Positions 46,716 to 55,545 of a stretch of 64,000 bases of DNA are shown here, one piece after another. The DNA comes from Gordonia soli NBRC 108243. Lineage in GTDB: Bacteria; Actinomycetota; Actinomycetes; Mycobacteriales; Mycobacteriaceae. The notes under the pieces were generated by a model. The model saw only the letters and a program-made list of their open reading frames with translations. It made no database searches and was not told where the DNA came from. Every line of letters starts with the position of its first letter. Position 1 is the stretch's first letter. The position numbers were made by a program, and so were the translations under genes. The stretch spans positions 1 through 64,000 of the forward strand of contig NZ_BANX01000035.1 of the NCBI RefSeq assembly GCF_000334455.1. The letters are read 5' to 3'.

Positions 46716-47722
46716 GAACGAGATCGATGGTCGCCGCGGTGTCGGCGACGGTGATGCTGTTCGCCACGGCATGTGGCGCGGACGTGGAGGACGATGCCAC
46801 GGCTCCCGCCGGACAGGCCGTGACCGTCGACAACTGTCGGGAACCGCTGACCGTGCCCGGTCGTCCGAGCCGAGTGGTGGTGAACGACACCGGGATCACC
46901 GAGATCATGTTCGCGCTCGGACTGGCCGACACACTCGCCGGGTACACCACCTATGCGGGCAAGGAGCGCGACATCGCGTCGTCACCCTGGCGGGCGGACT
47001 TCGAGCGGACCCGGTCGCTGGGCGATGCCTTCACCCGCGAGGCGATCCAGTCCGCCGACCCCGACTTCGTCTTCGCCGGATGGAATTACGGGTTCAAGAA
47101 GTCGACCGGCGTCACGCCGGACTGGATCCGATCCCTCGGGGCCACGCCGTACCAGCTCACGGAGGCATGCCGACAGCCCGGAAGCACCGAACGGGGCATC
47201 GTCGCCCCGCTCGACGCGCTGTACGAGGATCTGGCGAACATCGGCGAGATCTTCGGCGTCCAGAACCGTGCGACGTCGCTGATATCGGAGTACAAGGCGG
47301 AGGTCCGGAAGGCGAACGCCACTGCGCCGACGGAGGATCGGCGCGCGCGGGTGTTCCTCTTCGACAGTGCCGACCCGACGCCGTTCACGTCGGGCAGGTT
47401 CGCAGCACCCGAGCAGATCATCACCGAGGCCGGCGGCTCCAACATCTTCGGTGACCTCGAGGACTCGTGGACATCGACGTCCTGGGAGGCTGCGGCACAA
47501 CGGAACCCGCAGGTCATCCTCATCGTCGACTACGGAGCCGGCCCGGCGAACACGGTCGCGGCCAAGATCCGACAGTTGCAGACGCATCCCCTGATGTCGG
47601 GAACGGACGCAGTGCGGGAAGGTCGGTTCCTGGCGTTGCCCTACGCCGCGCTGGTGGAGGGTCCGCGGAATCCGGCGGCGATCACGAAGGTGGCCCAGTA
47701 CCTGAGGTCCGTCGGGCACTGA
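46712..47722 (+). CDS. BtuF/FecB-type substrate-binding lipoprotein
   Basis: The 336-residue protein has a signal peptide ending in lipobox LFATAC (C21) and a TroA-type helical-backbone fold: RPSRVVVNDTGITEIMFALG, ADPDFVFAGWNYGF and QRNPQVILIVDYGAG. It captures the ligand outside the membrane. ATG 46712 overlaps the ATPase stop (ATGA). The ligand is probably a corrinoid given the riboswitch; the similar F420-0-annotated family leaves doubt. Confidence 0.88.
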   Translation: MRTRSMVAAVSATVMLFATACGADVEDDATAPAGQAVTVDNCREPLTVPGRPSRVVVNDTGITEIMFALGLADTLAGYTTYAGKERDIASSPWRADFERTRSLGDAFTREAIQSADPDFVFAGWNYGFKKSTGVTPDWIRSLGATPYQLTEACRQPGSTERGIVAPLDALYEDLANIGEIFGVQNRATSLISEYKAEVRKANATAPTEDRRARVFLFDSADPTPFTSGRFAAPEQIITEAGGSNIFGDLEDSWTSTSWEAAAQRNPQVILIVDYGAGPANTVAAKIRQLQTHPLMSGTDAVREGRFLALPYAALVEGPRNPAAITKVAQYLRSVGH

Positions 47723-47797
47723 TCGGCTGAGGTGCTCGGAGCTGGGGGCCTGGGTCTGGCTTGGGGCGGCTGGCTTGGTCTGGGGCGCTCCCCGACC

Positions 47798-47866
47798 AAA
47801 ATCTGCCCTCCTCCGGGGAGGCGCGTGCGATATCCACGTGGTCCCGCGCTGGGCGGCAGATTGTGG
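47798..47866. repeat. 69-bp structured repeat, copy 1
   Basis: It begins AAAATCTGCCC and ends GGCGGCAGATTGTGG, so the ends pair (AATCTGCC with GGCAGATT). An internal hairpin (CCTCCT, loop CCG, GGGAGG) and a second block GCGCGTGCGATATCCACGTG lie between. A second copy at 48046 differs at about 6 of 69 positions. Confidence 0.9.
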
Positions 47867-48045
47867 TCGGATTGTCGGCAGGGAGCCGGGCGTCGTCGCC
47901 CGAAATCAGCCCCGGTTGTCCCGAGATCTGCCCGGGTGGAGGGTGCGTCGACCGTATTGGCAGTGGGTCGGGTGTTGTGGGCGGTTTTCGGTTGGTACAG
48001 AGCAGTTTTCGGAGACCCGGGTGCCTGGGTCGGGTGCGCGTGGCG

Positions 48046-48114
48046 AAAATCTGCCCGCCTCTGAGGCGGCGCGTGCGATATCCACGTGACCCCGCGCTGG
48101 GCGGCAGATTGTGG
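48046..48114. repeat. 69-bp structured repeat, copy 2
   Basis: Same orientation as copy 1, 248 bp further on. The internal hairpin is CCGCCT, loop CTG, AGGCGG: relative to copy 1 a T-A pair became G-C and a T-G pair became T-A, so pairing is kept. The rest of 47723-48315 has no gene; a partial ATCTGCCC is at 47926-47933. Confidence 0.9.
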
Positions 48115-48315
48115 ACACGCAACGGGCCGACGTCATAGGAAATCGCGCGATGACCGGGGCGCTCGCGACGCTCAGGCGCGCCGCCGTCCACTCCGCCCCA
48201 CCCCGGCCCCGGGGGTCCTCCGGTTGACCGACCTGATCGTCCGGGCACATTAGGATCGACGCCAACCCGGACATAACGGACGGGGTCGACGCCGATCGGA
48301 CGAGGACCAGGACGG

Positions 48316-48360
48316 GGGGAGACCGTGCCGGGAGAGACCGTGCTGGGGGAGACCGTGCCG
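48316..48360 (+). repeat. 15-bp tandem repeat over the ankyrin gene start
   Basis: A unit like GGGGAGACCGTGCCG occurs three times, placing in-frame GTG codons at 48325, 48340 and 48355, two of them directly behind GGGGGA. The start region has been copied along with its ribosome site. Confidence 0.8.
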
Positions 48361-49137
48361 GCCCTACGCCATCGCAGATCGATCCGGTCGATCGCCGTGA
48401 GCCTGCTGACCGTCGGAATGGTCGCCGTCGGCCTCGCCGGTTGCGCGCCCGGCAGCCCGCTCGGCGGCCCGGATCCCGCCGACTACTTCGATGCGGGGAC
48501 GGTCCGTGTCCTGCAGGCCGCTCGCGATGGTGATGTCGAGCGCATCCGTCAGCTCATCCGCGAGGGCCAGGACCCGAACACCCCTGCCAACGATCACGAT
48601 GCGCGACGCTCCGGCATCACACCGCTGCAATGGGCGGTGGAGTTCGGGCGGCCGCGGACCGTCGAGACCCTGCTCCGCGGCGGGGCCGATCCCTTGGTCG
48701 GGTCGGGCGGCTACAACGCGGCCTCCTACGCACTTCTCCGGGACAAGACCGACTCGCTGCGCGCGCTGATCGACGTCGACCCGAGCCTTGCCGACGCGCC
48801 GGGTCGTGGTGGCGGAGTGATCTTGCACGTCGCCGTGCTGCACTATCGGGCCGATGCCGTCGAGATGTTGATCGACGCCGACGCCGATCTGGACGCCGAG
48901 GACCCCGGCGGGCGGACACCGATCTTCACGGCCGCCTCGGTCCAGAACGTCGCGGCCTGTCTGGTGCTGATCCGCGCCGGCGCCGACGGTGGTCACCGCG
49001 ACCACCGCGGTGACACGTTCCTGTCGAGTCTCTATCTGGCGAAGGACTCGGTCCGGACCCGCGAGTTCTTGGGCGATCGCGACGATCTCGAGGATGAACT
49101 CCGCTCCCGCGGATTCCCGGTCGAAACAGGTCGCTGA
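48355..49137 (+). CDS. Ankyrin-repeat lipoprotein
   Basis: The 260-residue product has a signal peptide (basic MPALRHRRS, hydrophobic core) with lipobox VGLAGC (C30 from this start), then about five ankyrin repeats: VLQAARDGDVERIRQLIREG, ITPLQWAVEFGRPRTVETLL, GGVILHVAVLHYRADAVEML and GRTPIFTAASVQNVAACLVL. Ankyrin arrays bind proteins; here on the outer face of the membrane. GTG 48355 gives a normal signal peptide, but GTG 48325 and 48340 are in frame because of the tandem repeat. Confidence 0.82.
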   Translation: MPALRHRRSIRSIAVSLLTVGMVAVGLAGCAPGSPLGGPDPADYFDAGTVRVLQAARDGDVERIRQLIREGQDPNTPANDHDARRSGITPLQWAVEFGRPRTVETLLRGGADPLVGSGGYNAASYALLRDKTDSLRALIDVDPSLADAPGRGGGVILHVAVLHYRADAVEMLIDADADLDAEDPGGRTPIFTAASVQNVAACLVLIRAGADGGHRDHRGDTFLSSLYLAKDSVRTREFLGDRDDLEDELRSRGFPVETGR

Positions 49138-49183
49138 CGGCGGAAAGATGCTGACCGCGGAAAGATTCCGAGGCGCAGCCCGA

Positions 49184-49855
49184 TCAGGCCGCGATGACCA
49201 GCCAGACCGCGATGTAGTGCAACACTGCGGCGATGGCCGTACACACGTGGAAGACCTCGTGGTGGCCGAAGGTGGTCGGCCACGGGTCGGGCCAGCGTAG
49301 GGCGTACAGGATTCCGCCGACGCTGTAGAAGACTCCGCCGAGCGCGAGGAGCACCATCACCGTCAGGCCGGTCTGGGCCGTCAACGTCGGCGCGACGACG
49401 ACGATCACCCAGCCGAGCAGGATGTAGAGCGCCACACCGAGCCAGCGGGGTGCGCCCGGCCAGGCGACCTTGAGTGCGACGCCGGACAGTGCGCCAACCC
49501 AGACCAGCCCGAGTACCCACCATCTCGTCGCGCCGGACAGGGCCATGGCGCAGAACGGGGTGTACGTGCCGGCGATGAACAGGAAGATCATCGAGTGATC
49601 GGCGCGCTTCATCAGGAGCCGGGTGCGGGCGCTCTGCCAGGTGATCCGGTGGTAGGTGGCGCTCACCCCGAACAGTCCGACGATGGTCAGTGCATAGACC
49701 GCGCACGCGACGGTCGACCCGACATCGCGCAGGATCGCGGCACCGACCACGGCGGCGATGCCCGCCACCGCAGCGACATACGCGGAGTAGTGATGGATCA
49801 CCCCGCGCAGACGTGGTCTGACCGGCGCGGTCACCGGATCCGTCAGGCTGTTCAC
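49184..49855 (-). CDS. Hemolysin III / PAQR family membrane protein
   Basis: The 223-residue protein has seven helices with the HlyIII metal-site residues: an early YHR in SATYHRITW, the acidic D of KRADHSMIFLFIAGTYTP, and HHEVFHVCTAIAAVLHY near the end. It matches Rv1085c by position. Function is uncertain; relatives are zinc-dependent hydrolase-like receptors. I use GTG 49855, which has TAGCGT 7 nt upstream and no ribosome site (leaderless). Confidence 0.88.
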   Translation of the reverse strand: MNSLTDPVTAPVRPRLRGVIHHYSAYVAAVAGIAAVVGAAILRDVGSTVACAVYALTIVGLFGVSATYHRITWQSARTRLLMKRADHSMIFLFIAGTYTPFCAMALSGATRWWVLGLVWVGALSGVALKVAWPGAPRWLGVALYILLGWVIVVVAPTLTAQTGLTVMVLLALGGVFYSVGGILYALRWPDPWPTTFGHHEVFHVCTAIAAVLHYIAVWLVIAA

Positions 49856-49984
49856 GTAACCTACGCTACCGTAAGTTCGGTGCGACGCTCTCGTATCGAG
49901 ACCCACGGCTCACACCCGGCCGACGCGTAAGGTGTCCCACGTGGCGGCGGATCGAGTGGCAGTGGTGACCGGGGTGCGGCTGCG

Positions 49985-50767
49985 ATGAAGATCCTCCCCG
50001 ACAACGTGCGTTCACCGTTGCTGCGCGTCTACGAGAAGCGGTTGATCCAGCTCATGGACACCGCGCGTATCCCGCATCACGTCGCGATCATCTGCGACGG
50101 TAACCGGCGGTGGGCCCGCGAAGCGGGATTCGAGGACGTGAGTCACGGTCATCGGGTCGGCGCGCAGCGGATCGCCGAGATGTTGACCTGGTGTGCCGAA
50201 TTGGACATCGACACGGTCACCATCTATCTGCTGTCCACCGAGAACCTCAGTCGCGAGTCCGACGAGCTGGACGCGCTGATGGAGATCGTCCCCGACATCG
50301 TCGACGAGATCTCCGGTCCGACCGGTCGGTGGCGGGTGCGGATCGTCGGGACGCTGGACCGGCTGCCCGCGCCGGTGGCCGATCGGTTGCGCACCGCATC
50401 CGATCGCACCGCCGGACGCGATGGGATGAACGTGAACGTGGCGGTCGGCTACGGCGGTCGCCAGGAGATCGTCGACGCCGTACAGTCGCTGCTCCGCGAA
50501 CGCGTCGACGCGGGCGCCGACCCGGCCGAGTTGATCGACGCCGTCTCGGTGGAAGCGATCGACGCCCACCTGTACACCAGCGGGCAAGCCGACCCGGACC
50601 TGGTGATCCGGACGTCGGGTGAGCAGCGCCTGTCCGGATTCTTGTTGTGGCAGAGCGCCTATTCGGAGATCTGGTTCACCGATGCCTACTGGCCGGAGTT
50701 CCGGCGGGTCGACTTCCTGCGTGCCTTGCGCGACTTCGCCGCACGCAACCGACGATTCGGCCGGTGA
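49985..50767 (+). CDS. uppS: Cis-prenyl diphosphate synthase (Z-FPP/UPP synthase family)
   Basis: This 260-residue enzyme condenses isopentenyl diphosphate with an allylic diphosphate. The family signature is ICDGNRRWAREAG, with catalytic D38; VNVAVGYGGRQEIVDAV and DPDLVIRTSGEQRLSGFLLW follow. It closely resembles Rv1086, which makes Z,E-farnesyl diphosphate for decaprenyl phosphate synthesis, so a short-chain product is more likely than undecaprenyl; that is inference. It ends 18 bp from convergent coaA. Confidence 0.9.
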   Translation: MKILPDNVRSPLLRVYEKRLIQLMDTARIPHHVAIICDGNRRWAREAGFEDVSHGHRVGAQRIAEMLTWCAELDIDTVTIYLLSTENLSRESDELDALMEIVPDIVDEISGPTGRWRVRIVGTLDRLPAPVADRLRTASDRTAGRDGMNVNVAVGYGGRQEIVDAVQSLLRERVDAGADPAELIDAVSVEAIDAHLYTSGQADPDLVIRTSGEQRLSGFLLWQSAYSEIWFTDAYWPEFRRVDFLRALRDFAARNRRFGR

Positions 50768-50785
50768 ACATCGTCTCGCGCGCCG

Positions 50786-51724
50786 TCAGAGTTTGCGGAG
50801 GCGCACCCGGTTGATCGCGTGGTTGGCATCTTTGCGGAGCACGAGCGTCGCCCGCGGCCGGCTGGGCAGGATGTTCTCGATGAGGTTGGGGCGGTTGATC
50901 GACGTCCAGATGTCACGCGCGGCGATGGTGGCCTGGTCGTCGGTCAGCGACGAGTAGTAGTGGAAGTGCGAGTTCGGGTCGGCGAACGCGGTGGTCCGCA
51001 TCTGCAGGAACCGCGAGATGTACCAGGATTCGATGTCGTCGATCTTCGCGTCCACGTAGATGGAGAAGTCGAAGAGATCGGAGACCATCAGGGTCGGACC
51101 GGTCTGCAGGACGTTCAGTCCCTCGACGATCAGGATGTCGGGCTGCCGGATGAAGTGTCGGACGTCGGGGACGATGTCGTAGGTGATGTGAGAGTAGACC
51201 GGGGCGCTCACCTCATGCGCACCCGACTTCACCTCGGTGACGAACCGGAGCAGCGAACGCCGATCGTAGGACTCGGGAAAGCCCTTGCGGTGCATGATGC
51301 CCCGACGCTCGAGCTCCGCGGTCGGCAGCAGGAAGCCGTCGGTGGTCACCAGGTCGACCTTCGGGTGTGACTCCCATCGGGCGAGCAGTGCGGCGAGTAC
51401 GCGGGCGGTGGTCGATTTGCCGACCGCAACACTGCCGGCGATGCCGATGACGAACGGCACCTGGCGGGCGCCCTGGCGGTCACCGAGGAAGGTCGACGTC
51501 GCGGCGAACAGTCGTTGACGTGCGGCCACCTGCAGGTGGATGAGGCGCGAGAGGGGGAGGTAGACGTCGGCGACCTCGTCGAGATCCACCTGTTCACCCA
51601 GTCCGACCAGCTGATCGAGCTCGTTCTCGGTGAGCACCATCGGCATGGATTCGCGGAGTTCGCGCCACTGCTTGCGATCCAGCTCCAGATAGAGACTGGG
51701 ATCCCGGCTGGCGTCGCGAGCCAT
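50786..51724 (-). CDS. coaA: Pantothenate kinase type I
   Basis: The 312-residue enzyme phosphorylates pantothenate, the first step of coenzyme A synthesis. Walker A is GSVAVGKS at 97-104, TTDGFLLP carries the catalytic Asp, and RKGFPESYD and [10 protein letters not shown] are family motifs. ATG 51724 is preceded by GGAAC. It is feedback-inhibited by CoA in the family. Position matches Rv1092c. Confidence 0.95.
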   Translation of the reverse strand: MARDASRDPSLYLELDRKQWRELRESMPMVLTENELDQLVGLGEQVDLDEVADVYLPLSRLIHLQVAARQRLFAATSTFLGDRQGARQVPFVIGIAGSVAVGKSTTARVLAALLARWESHPKVDLVTTDGFLLPTAELERRGIMHRKGFPESYDRRSLLRFVTEVKSGAHEVSAPVYSHITYDIVPDVRHFIRQPDILIVEGLNVLQTGPTLMVSDLFDFSIYVDAKIDDIESWYISRFLQMRTTAFADPNSHFHYYSSLTDDQATIAARDIWTSINRPNLIENILPSRPRATLVLRKDANHAINRVRLRKL

Positions 51725-51825
51725 CAGCTGTTCCAGCGGGTCGTCATTGATACACCATAGGACCGACGTTCCGACCGTTGACTGTGAGGTCGGTCGGGCG
51801 ACCGGTTCTCGGTTAGCCTCCAGTC

Positions 51826-53034
51826 ATGACCTCGTCACCGGTCACCGACTACCTGCGCCTCGGCCTCGCCTTCGACCGCCTGGAGGAGGGGTTCGTCGAC
51901 GCCTACACCGGCGACCCCGCCCTGCGGCGTGCGATCGAGAACGCGCCCGCTCCCGATCCCGCCGAACTCGCCGCTCGCGCACGGGGACTCCGGGCCGACC
52001 TGCCCGCCGACCTGCCGCCTGACCGGGCCGCATTCATCGATGCGCACCTGCGCGCGCTGGAGTGTTCGGCGCGGAAGTTCGCCGGCGACGAGATCGCATT
52101 CCCCGACGAGGTCCGCGCCTACTTCGACATCGACATCGCGCTCGGCGACACCCAGACCTACGCCGATGCACACGAGCGCATCGCCGATGCGTTGGAGCGT
52201 CCGGGGGTGTCGGGTGCCGCGCTGTCCGACGCCTATGCGGCGCATCGACGTGCCGACGAGATCCCGGCTGCCAAGGTCGACGAGTGTGTGCGGGCGTTCA
52301 GCGGTGCACTGCGCGAACGGGTCCGGTCGACCTTCGGTCTGCCCGACGACGAGATCGTCGAGTTCGAGGTGGTCACCGACAAGCCGTGGTCGGGGTTCAA
52401 CTACTACCTCGGTGACCACCGTTCCCGGGTCGCGATCAATGCCGACCTGACGCAATACATGTCGTCGCTGCCACACCTGATCGCCCACGAGGCCTACCCG
52501 GGGCACCACACCGAGCACTGTCGCAAGGAGGAGATCCTGGTCGGCAGTGGGCAACTCGAGCAGACGATCTTCCTGGTCAACACCCCGCAGTGCCTGATGG
52601 CCGAGGGGCTCGCCGACCACGCGTTGGTCGCCGCCATCGGCGACGACTGGGGCCTGTGGGCCCAGGAGATCTACGCCGACCTCGGACTCCGTTTCGACGG
52701 CGAGCGTGCGCAGCGCATGGCATCGGCCACGTCGGGGTTGCTCGGGGTCCGCCAGGACGCGGCACTGTTGCTGCACGACGCACGCCGCGATGCCGACGAG
52801 GTGGCAGCCTTCCTGCAGACGTGGCTGCTGGCCACCGACGCGCGGGCCCGCCAGATGTTGCGGTTCCTCACCTCGCCGCTCTGGCGGGCGTACATCAGCA
52901 CCTATGTGGAGGGCTATCGACTTCTCCAGACGTGGCTGGACGAGGTGCCCGCGGCCGACCGGCTAACACGATTCGGGCGGCTGCTCGACGAGCCGTTGAC
53001 CCCGGCACTGCTCCGTGCGGAACTGCGCTCCTAG
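51826..53034 (+). CDS. DUF885-like zinc metallopeptidase
   Basis: The 402-residue protein is mostly helical with a metal-binding segment [11 protein letters not shown] at 221-231, typical of DUF885-like peptidases. [17 protein letters not shown] and a later [18 protein letters not shown] flank it. It is probably cytoplasmic, as no signal is present. The ATG 51826 has TAGCCT 6 nt upstream and no ribosome site (leaderless). It precedes glyA by 10 bp. The substrate is unknown. Confidence 0.8.
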   Translation: MTSSPVTDYLRLGLAFDRLEEGFVDAYTGDPALRRAIENAPAPDPAELAARARGLRADLPADLPPDRAAFIDAHLRALECSARKFAGDEIAFPDEVRAYFDIDIALGDTQTYADAHERIADALERPGVSGAALSDAYAAHRRADEIPAAKVDECVRAFSGALRERVRSTFGLPDDEIVEFEVVTDKPWSGFNYYLGDHRSRVAINADLTQYMSSLPHLIAHEAYPGHHTEHCRKEEILVGSGQLEQTIFLVNTPQCLMAEGLADHALVAAIGDDWGLWAQEIYADLGLRFDGERAQRMASATSGLLGVRQDAALLLHDARRDADEVAAFLQTWLLATDARARQMLRFLTSPLWRAYISTYVEGYRLLQTWLDEVPAADRLTRFGRLLDEPLTPALLRAELRS

Positions 53035-53044
53035 AATCGAGGTC

Positions 53045-54352
53045 ATGACGGTGAACTCCACGGACCTGAACTCCGCATCGCTGGCCGAACTCGATCCCGA
53101 TGTCGCGGCCGCGATGAACGGCGAACTCAGCCGACAGCGCGACACGCTGGAAATGATCGCGTCGGAGAACTTCGTCCCGCGCGCCGTCCTGCAGGCGCAG
53201 GGCAGCGTGCTCACGAACAAGTACGCCGAGGGCTACCCGGGCCGTCGCTACTACGGCGGCTGTGAATACGTCGACGTGGTGGAGGACATCGCCCGCAACC
53301 GCGCCAAGGAACTGTTCGGCGCCGACTTCGCCAATGTGCAGCCCCATTCCGGTGCGCAGGCCAATGCCGCGGTGCTGATGGCACTGATGGAGCCGGGCGA
53401 GCGACTGCTCGGTCTCGACCTCGCCCACGGCGGCCACCTCACGCACGGCATGCGGTTGAACTTCTCCGGCAAGCTCTACGAGAACCACTTCTACGGGGTC
53501 AGCAAAGAGGACTTCCGCGTCGACATGGACGAGGTGCGCAAGATCGCCCTCGACGTCCGGCCGAAGGTGATCTGCGCCGGTTGGTCGGCGTACCCGCGCA
53601 CCCTGGACTTCGAGGCGTTCCGCTCGATCGCCGACGAGGTCGGCGCCTACCTCTGGACCGACATGGCGCATTTCGCTGGACTCGTCGCGGCCGGCCTGCA
53701 CCCGTCGCCGGTTCCGCATTCCGACGTCGTCTCGTCGACCATCCACAAGACCCTCGGCGGACCGCGGTCGGGTCTGATCCTCGCCAAGCAGGAGTGGGCC
53801 AAGAAGCTGAACTCCGCAGTCTTCCCGGGTCAGCAGGGCGGCCCGCTGATGCACGCGATCGCAGGTAAGGCCGTCGCGCTCAAGATCGCCGGCACCGAGG
53901 AGTTCGCCGACCGTCAGCGTCGCACGCTGGCCGGGGCGAAGCTGCTCGCCGAGCGTCTCACCGGGGAGGACGTGAAGAAGGCCGGTGTCTCGGTTCTGAC
54001 CGGCGGCACCGACGTCCACCTCGTGCTCGTCGACCTGCGTGACAGCCGGCTCGACGGTCAGCAGGCCGAGGACCTGCTCCATCAGGTCGGCATCACGGTC
54101 AACCGCAACGCGGTGCCCTTCGACCCCCGTCCGCCGATGGTCACCTCCGGTCTGCGGATCGGCACTCCGGCGCTAGCCACCCGTGGTTTCGGCGACGAGC
54201 AGTTCCGGGAGGTCGCCGACATCATCGGCACCGCTCTCGCCGCAGGCTCCGAGGCCGACATCTCCGCGCTCCGCGGCCGGGTCTCCGCGCTCGCCCTCGA
54301 CTTCCCGCTGTACGACGGACTCGAGGACTGGGGCCTGATGAGCCGGGTCTGA
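53045..54352 (+). CDS. glyA: Serine hydroxymethyltransferase
   Basis: The 435-residue PLP enzyme interconverts serine and glycine with tetrahydrofolate. PLP lysine K235 is in [32 protein letters not shown] and [14 protein letters not shown] are hallmark segments. ATG 53045 is chosen. TAGAAT lies 7 nt upstream, overlapping the stop of the previous gene, so a leaderless transcript is possible, though GAGG is also near. Synteny with Rv1093 (glyA1). Confidence 0.95.
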   Translation: MTVNSTDLNSASLAELDPDVAAAMNGELSRQRDTLEMIASENFVPRAVLQAQGSVLTNKYAEGYPGRRYYGGCEYVDVVEDIARNRAKELFGADFANVQPHSGAQANAAVLMALMEPGERLLGLDLAHGGHLTHGMRLNFSGKLYENHFYGVSKEDFRVDMDEVRKIALDVRPKVICAGWSAYPRTLDFEAFRSIADEVGAYLWTDMAHFAGLVAAGLHPSPVPHSDVVSSTIHKTLGGPRSGLILAKQEWAKKLNSAVFPGQQGGPLMHAIAGKAVALKIAGTEEFADRQRRTLAGAKLLAERLTGEDVKKAGVSVLTGGTDVHLVLVDLRDSRLDGQQAEDLLHQVGITVNRNAVPFDPRPPMVTSGLRIGTPALATRGFGDEQFREVADIIGTALAAGSEADISALRGRVSALALDFPLYDGLEDWGLMSRV

Positions 54353-54370
54353 CGACCTGGTCGAGGCGAC

Positions 54371-54400
54371 TGGCCACAGCCCCCGGTCGTTCTCTATCCT
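54371..54400 (+). promoter_or_regulatory. Candidate promoter of the desA2-like gene
   Basis: TGGCCA (54371-54376) and TATCCT (54395-54400) are 18 bp apart, and the ATG at 54408 is 7 nt after the hexamer. There is no ribosome site, so a leaderless start is likely. Confidence 0.45.
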
Positions 54401-54407
54401 GTCTGCG

Positions 54408-55274
54408 ATGAACGCATTGACCGAGGACGACTTGATCATCGCGCTTGAGAAGGCGCTGCCGGAGATCGCCGAAGACCACCAGGAGATCGCGTCGCCGTGG
54501 AACCCGCACGATTGGGTCCCGTGGGGCGACGGACGCAACTTCGCGTTCCTCGGTGGCGAGGACTGGGACCCGTCGCAGGGTTCGCTGAGCGGTGAGGCGC
54601 GTGCGGCGACGCTCGCGCTGCTGCTCACCAAGGACAACCTGCCGTCGTACCACCGCGTCATCGCGCTCTACTTCCCGGCCTTCTCGGAGTGGCGTCAGCT
54701 GGTCGGCGTGTGGACGGCAGAAGACAACCGTCACGCGATCGTCCTGCGCGACTACCTCGTGGTGACCCGCGCCGTCGACCCGGTCGATTCCGAGGTCCGT
54801 CGCCGCATCCACGTGACCCAGGGCTTCAAGCAGGAGCCCGGCGTCAAGGAGGATCTGGGTCCGCTCGACGTGCTCGCTCTGATGGCCGTGCACGAGCATC
54901 AGTGCGTCGGCTTCATCAGCCGACTGTCCTCGGTGGTCACCGATGACATCTACTCGCAGATCCTGGCGAAGATCTCGCATGACGACGCCGCCCAGGCGAC
55001 GACATTCGGATCGTTCCTGAACGCCGGACTGGTCGCCGATCAGGAAGCCACCGTGGTCGCGGTCGATCGGGCGCTGGCGAACATCGAGCCGATCGGCTCC
55101 GACGTCGCCGACTTCGACGAGGAGTTCGCGCTGATCGCCGACTACGAGAACGACGACACCCGCGCTGCGATCGCGGCCGCACTCGTCGACCAGCTCAAGC
55201 TCGACAGCGTCGACGGACTCGGCGACGAGGCAGAGGACGCACGCCAGCGCATCTTCGCGCGCGCCGGTCGCTGA
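54408..55274 (+). CDS. desA2: DesA2-like acyl-ACP desaturase family protein
   Basis: The 288-residue protein aligns with mycobacterial DesA2: NFAFLGGEDWDPSQ at 44-57 and WTAEDNRH at 102-109, then AIVLRDYLVVTRAVDPV. In active desaturases two EExxH-type motifs hold a di-iron site. Here the first is E105-D106-N-R-H109, and the second, expected as DExRH, reads D192-D193-A-A-Q196, losing the histidine. E163 remains. The family in mycobacteria is tied to mycolic-acid modification, but the altered ligands make desaturase chemistry doubtful. Synteny with Rv1094. Confidence 0.82.
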   Translation: MNALTEDDLIIALEKALPEIAEDHQEIASPWNPHDWVPWGDGRNFAFLGGEDWDPSQGSLSGEARAATLALLLTKDNLPSYHRVIALYFPAFSEWRQLVGVWTAEDNRHAIVLRDYLVVTRAVDPVDSEVRRRIHVTQGFKQEPGVKEDLGPLDVLALMAVHEHQCVGFISRLSSVVTDDIYSQILAKISHDDAAQATTFGSFLNAGLVADQEATVVAVDRALANIEPIGSDVADFDEEFALIADYENDDTRAAIAAALVDQLKLDSVDGLGDEAEDARQRIFARAGR

Positions 55275-55320
55275 CACGCAGGCCCGCGTCGGGTCTCGTT
55301 AACGCACATTTCACGCCGAC

Positions 55321-55349
55321 ACACCCCGTGGCGAACAGCCGCGGGGTGT
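55321..55349 (+). terminator. Hairpin after the desA2-like gene
   Basis: ACACCCCG (55321-55328) pairs with CGGGGTGT (55342-55349), extended inward by GGC/GCC. No U-tract is present. Confidence 0.6.
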
Positions 55350-55437
55350 GACGCGGCGTACTTTGACGAGTGACGGGCCGCGGGGAAGCGGTTCGTCCGG
55401 GAGGTTCGATTCGTGGATTGCACCAGCATCACGAGAG

Positions 55438-55531
55438 GGCCGGCCCCGGTCCTCGTCCTACTCGGCTGACGCCGAACGAGGACATGAGCCGGCCGGTCGT
55501 CACACACTGGTTTGTGCGGGTGCCGCACAAA
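55438..55531 (+). promoter_or_regulatory. Structured leader upstream of phoH
   Basis: Nested stems are visible: GGCCGGC (55438-55444) with GCCGGCC (55488-55494), GTCCTCGT (55449-55456) with ACGAGGAC (55476-55483) and a small CGGC/GCCG tip. A second perfect hairpin, TTTGTGCGG-GTG-CCGCACAAA at 55511-55531, ends four bases before the ribosome site AGGAG. I do not recognise a known riboswitch class. The remainder of 55275-55545 holds no gene. Confidence 0.6.
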
Positions 55532-55545
55532 TGTAGGAGCACTAC

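Noticed and set aside
47732..48064. Short open frames in the 47.7-48.3 kb non-coding region
   Set aside because: They cover the 69-bp repeats in several frames and lack ribosome sites or any family likeness.
51811..51820. IdeR/DtxR iron box (GGTTAGCCTC) before the DUF885 gene
   Set aside because: Only one half-site is present, and the same bases serve better as a minus-10 hexamer.
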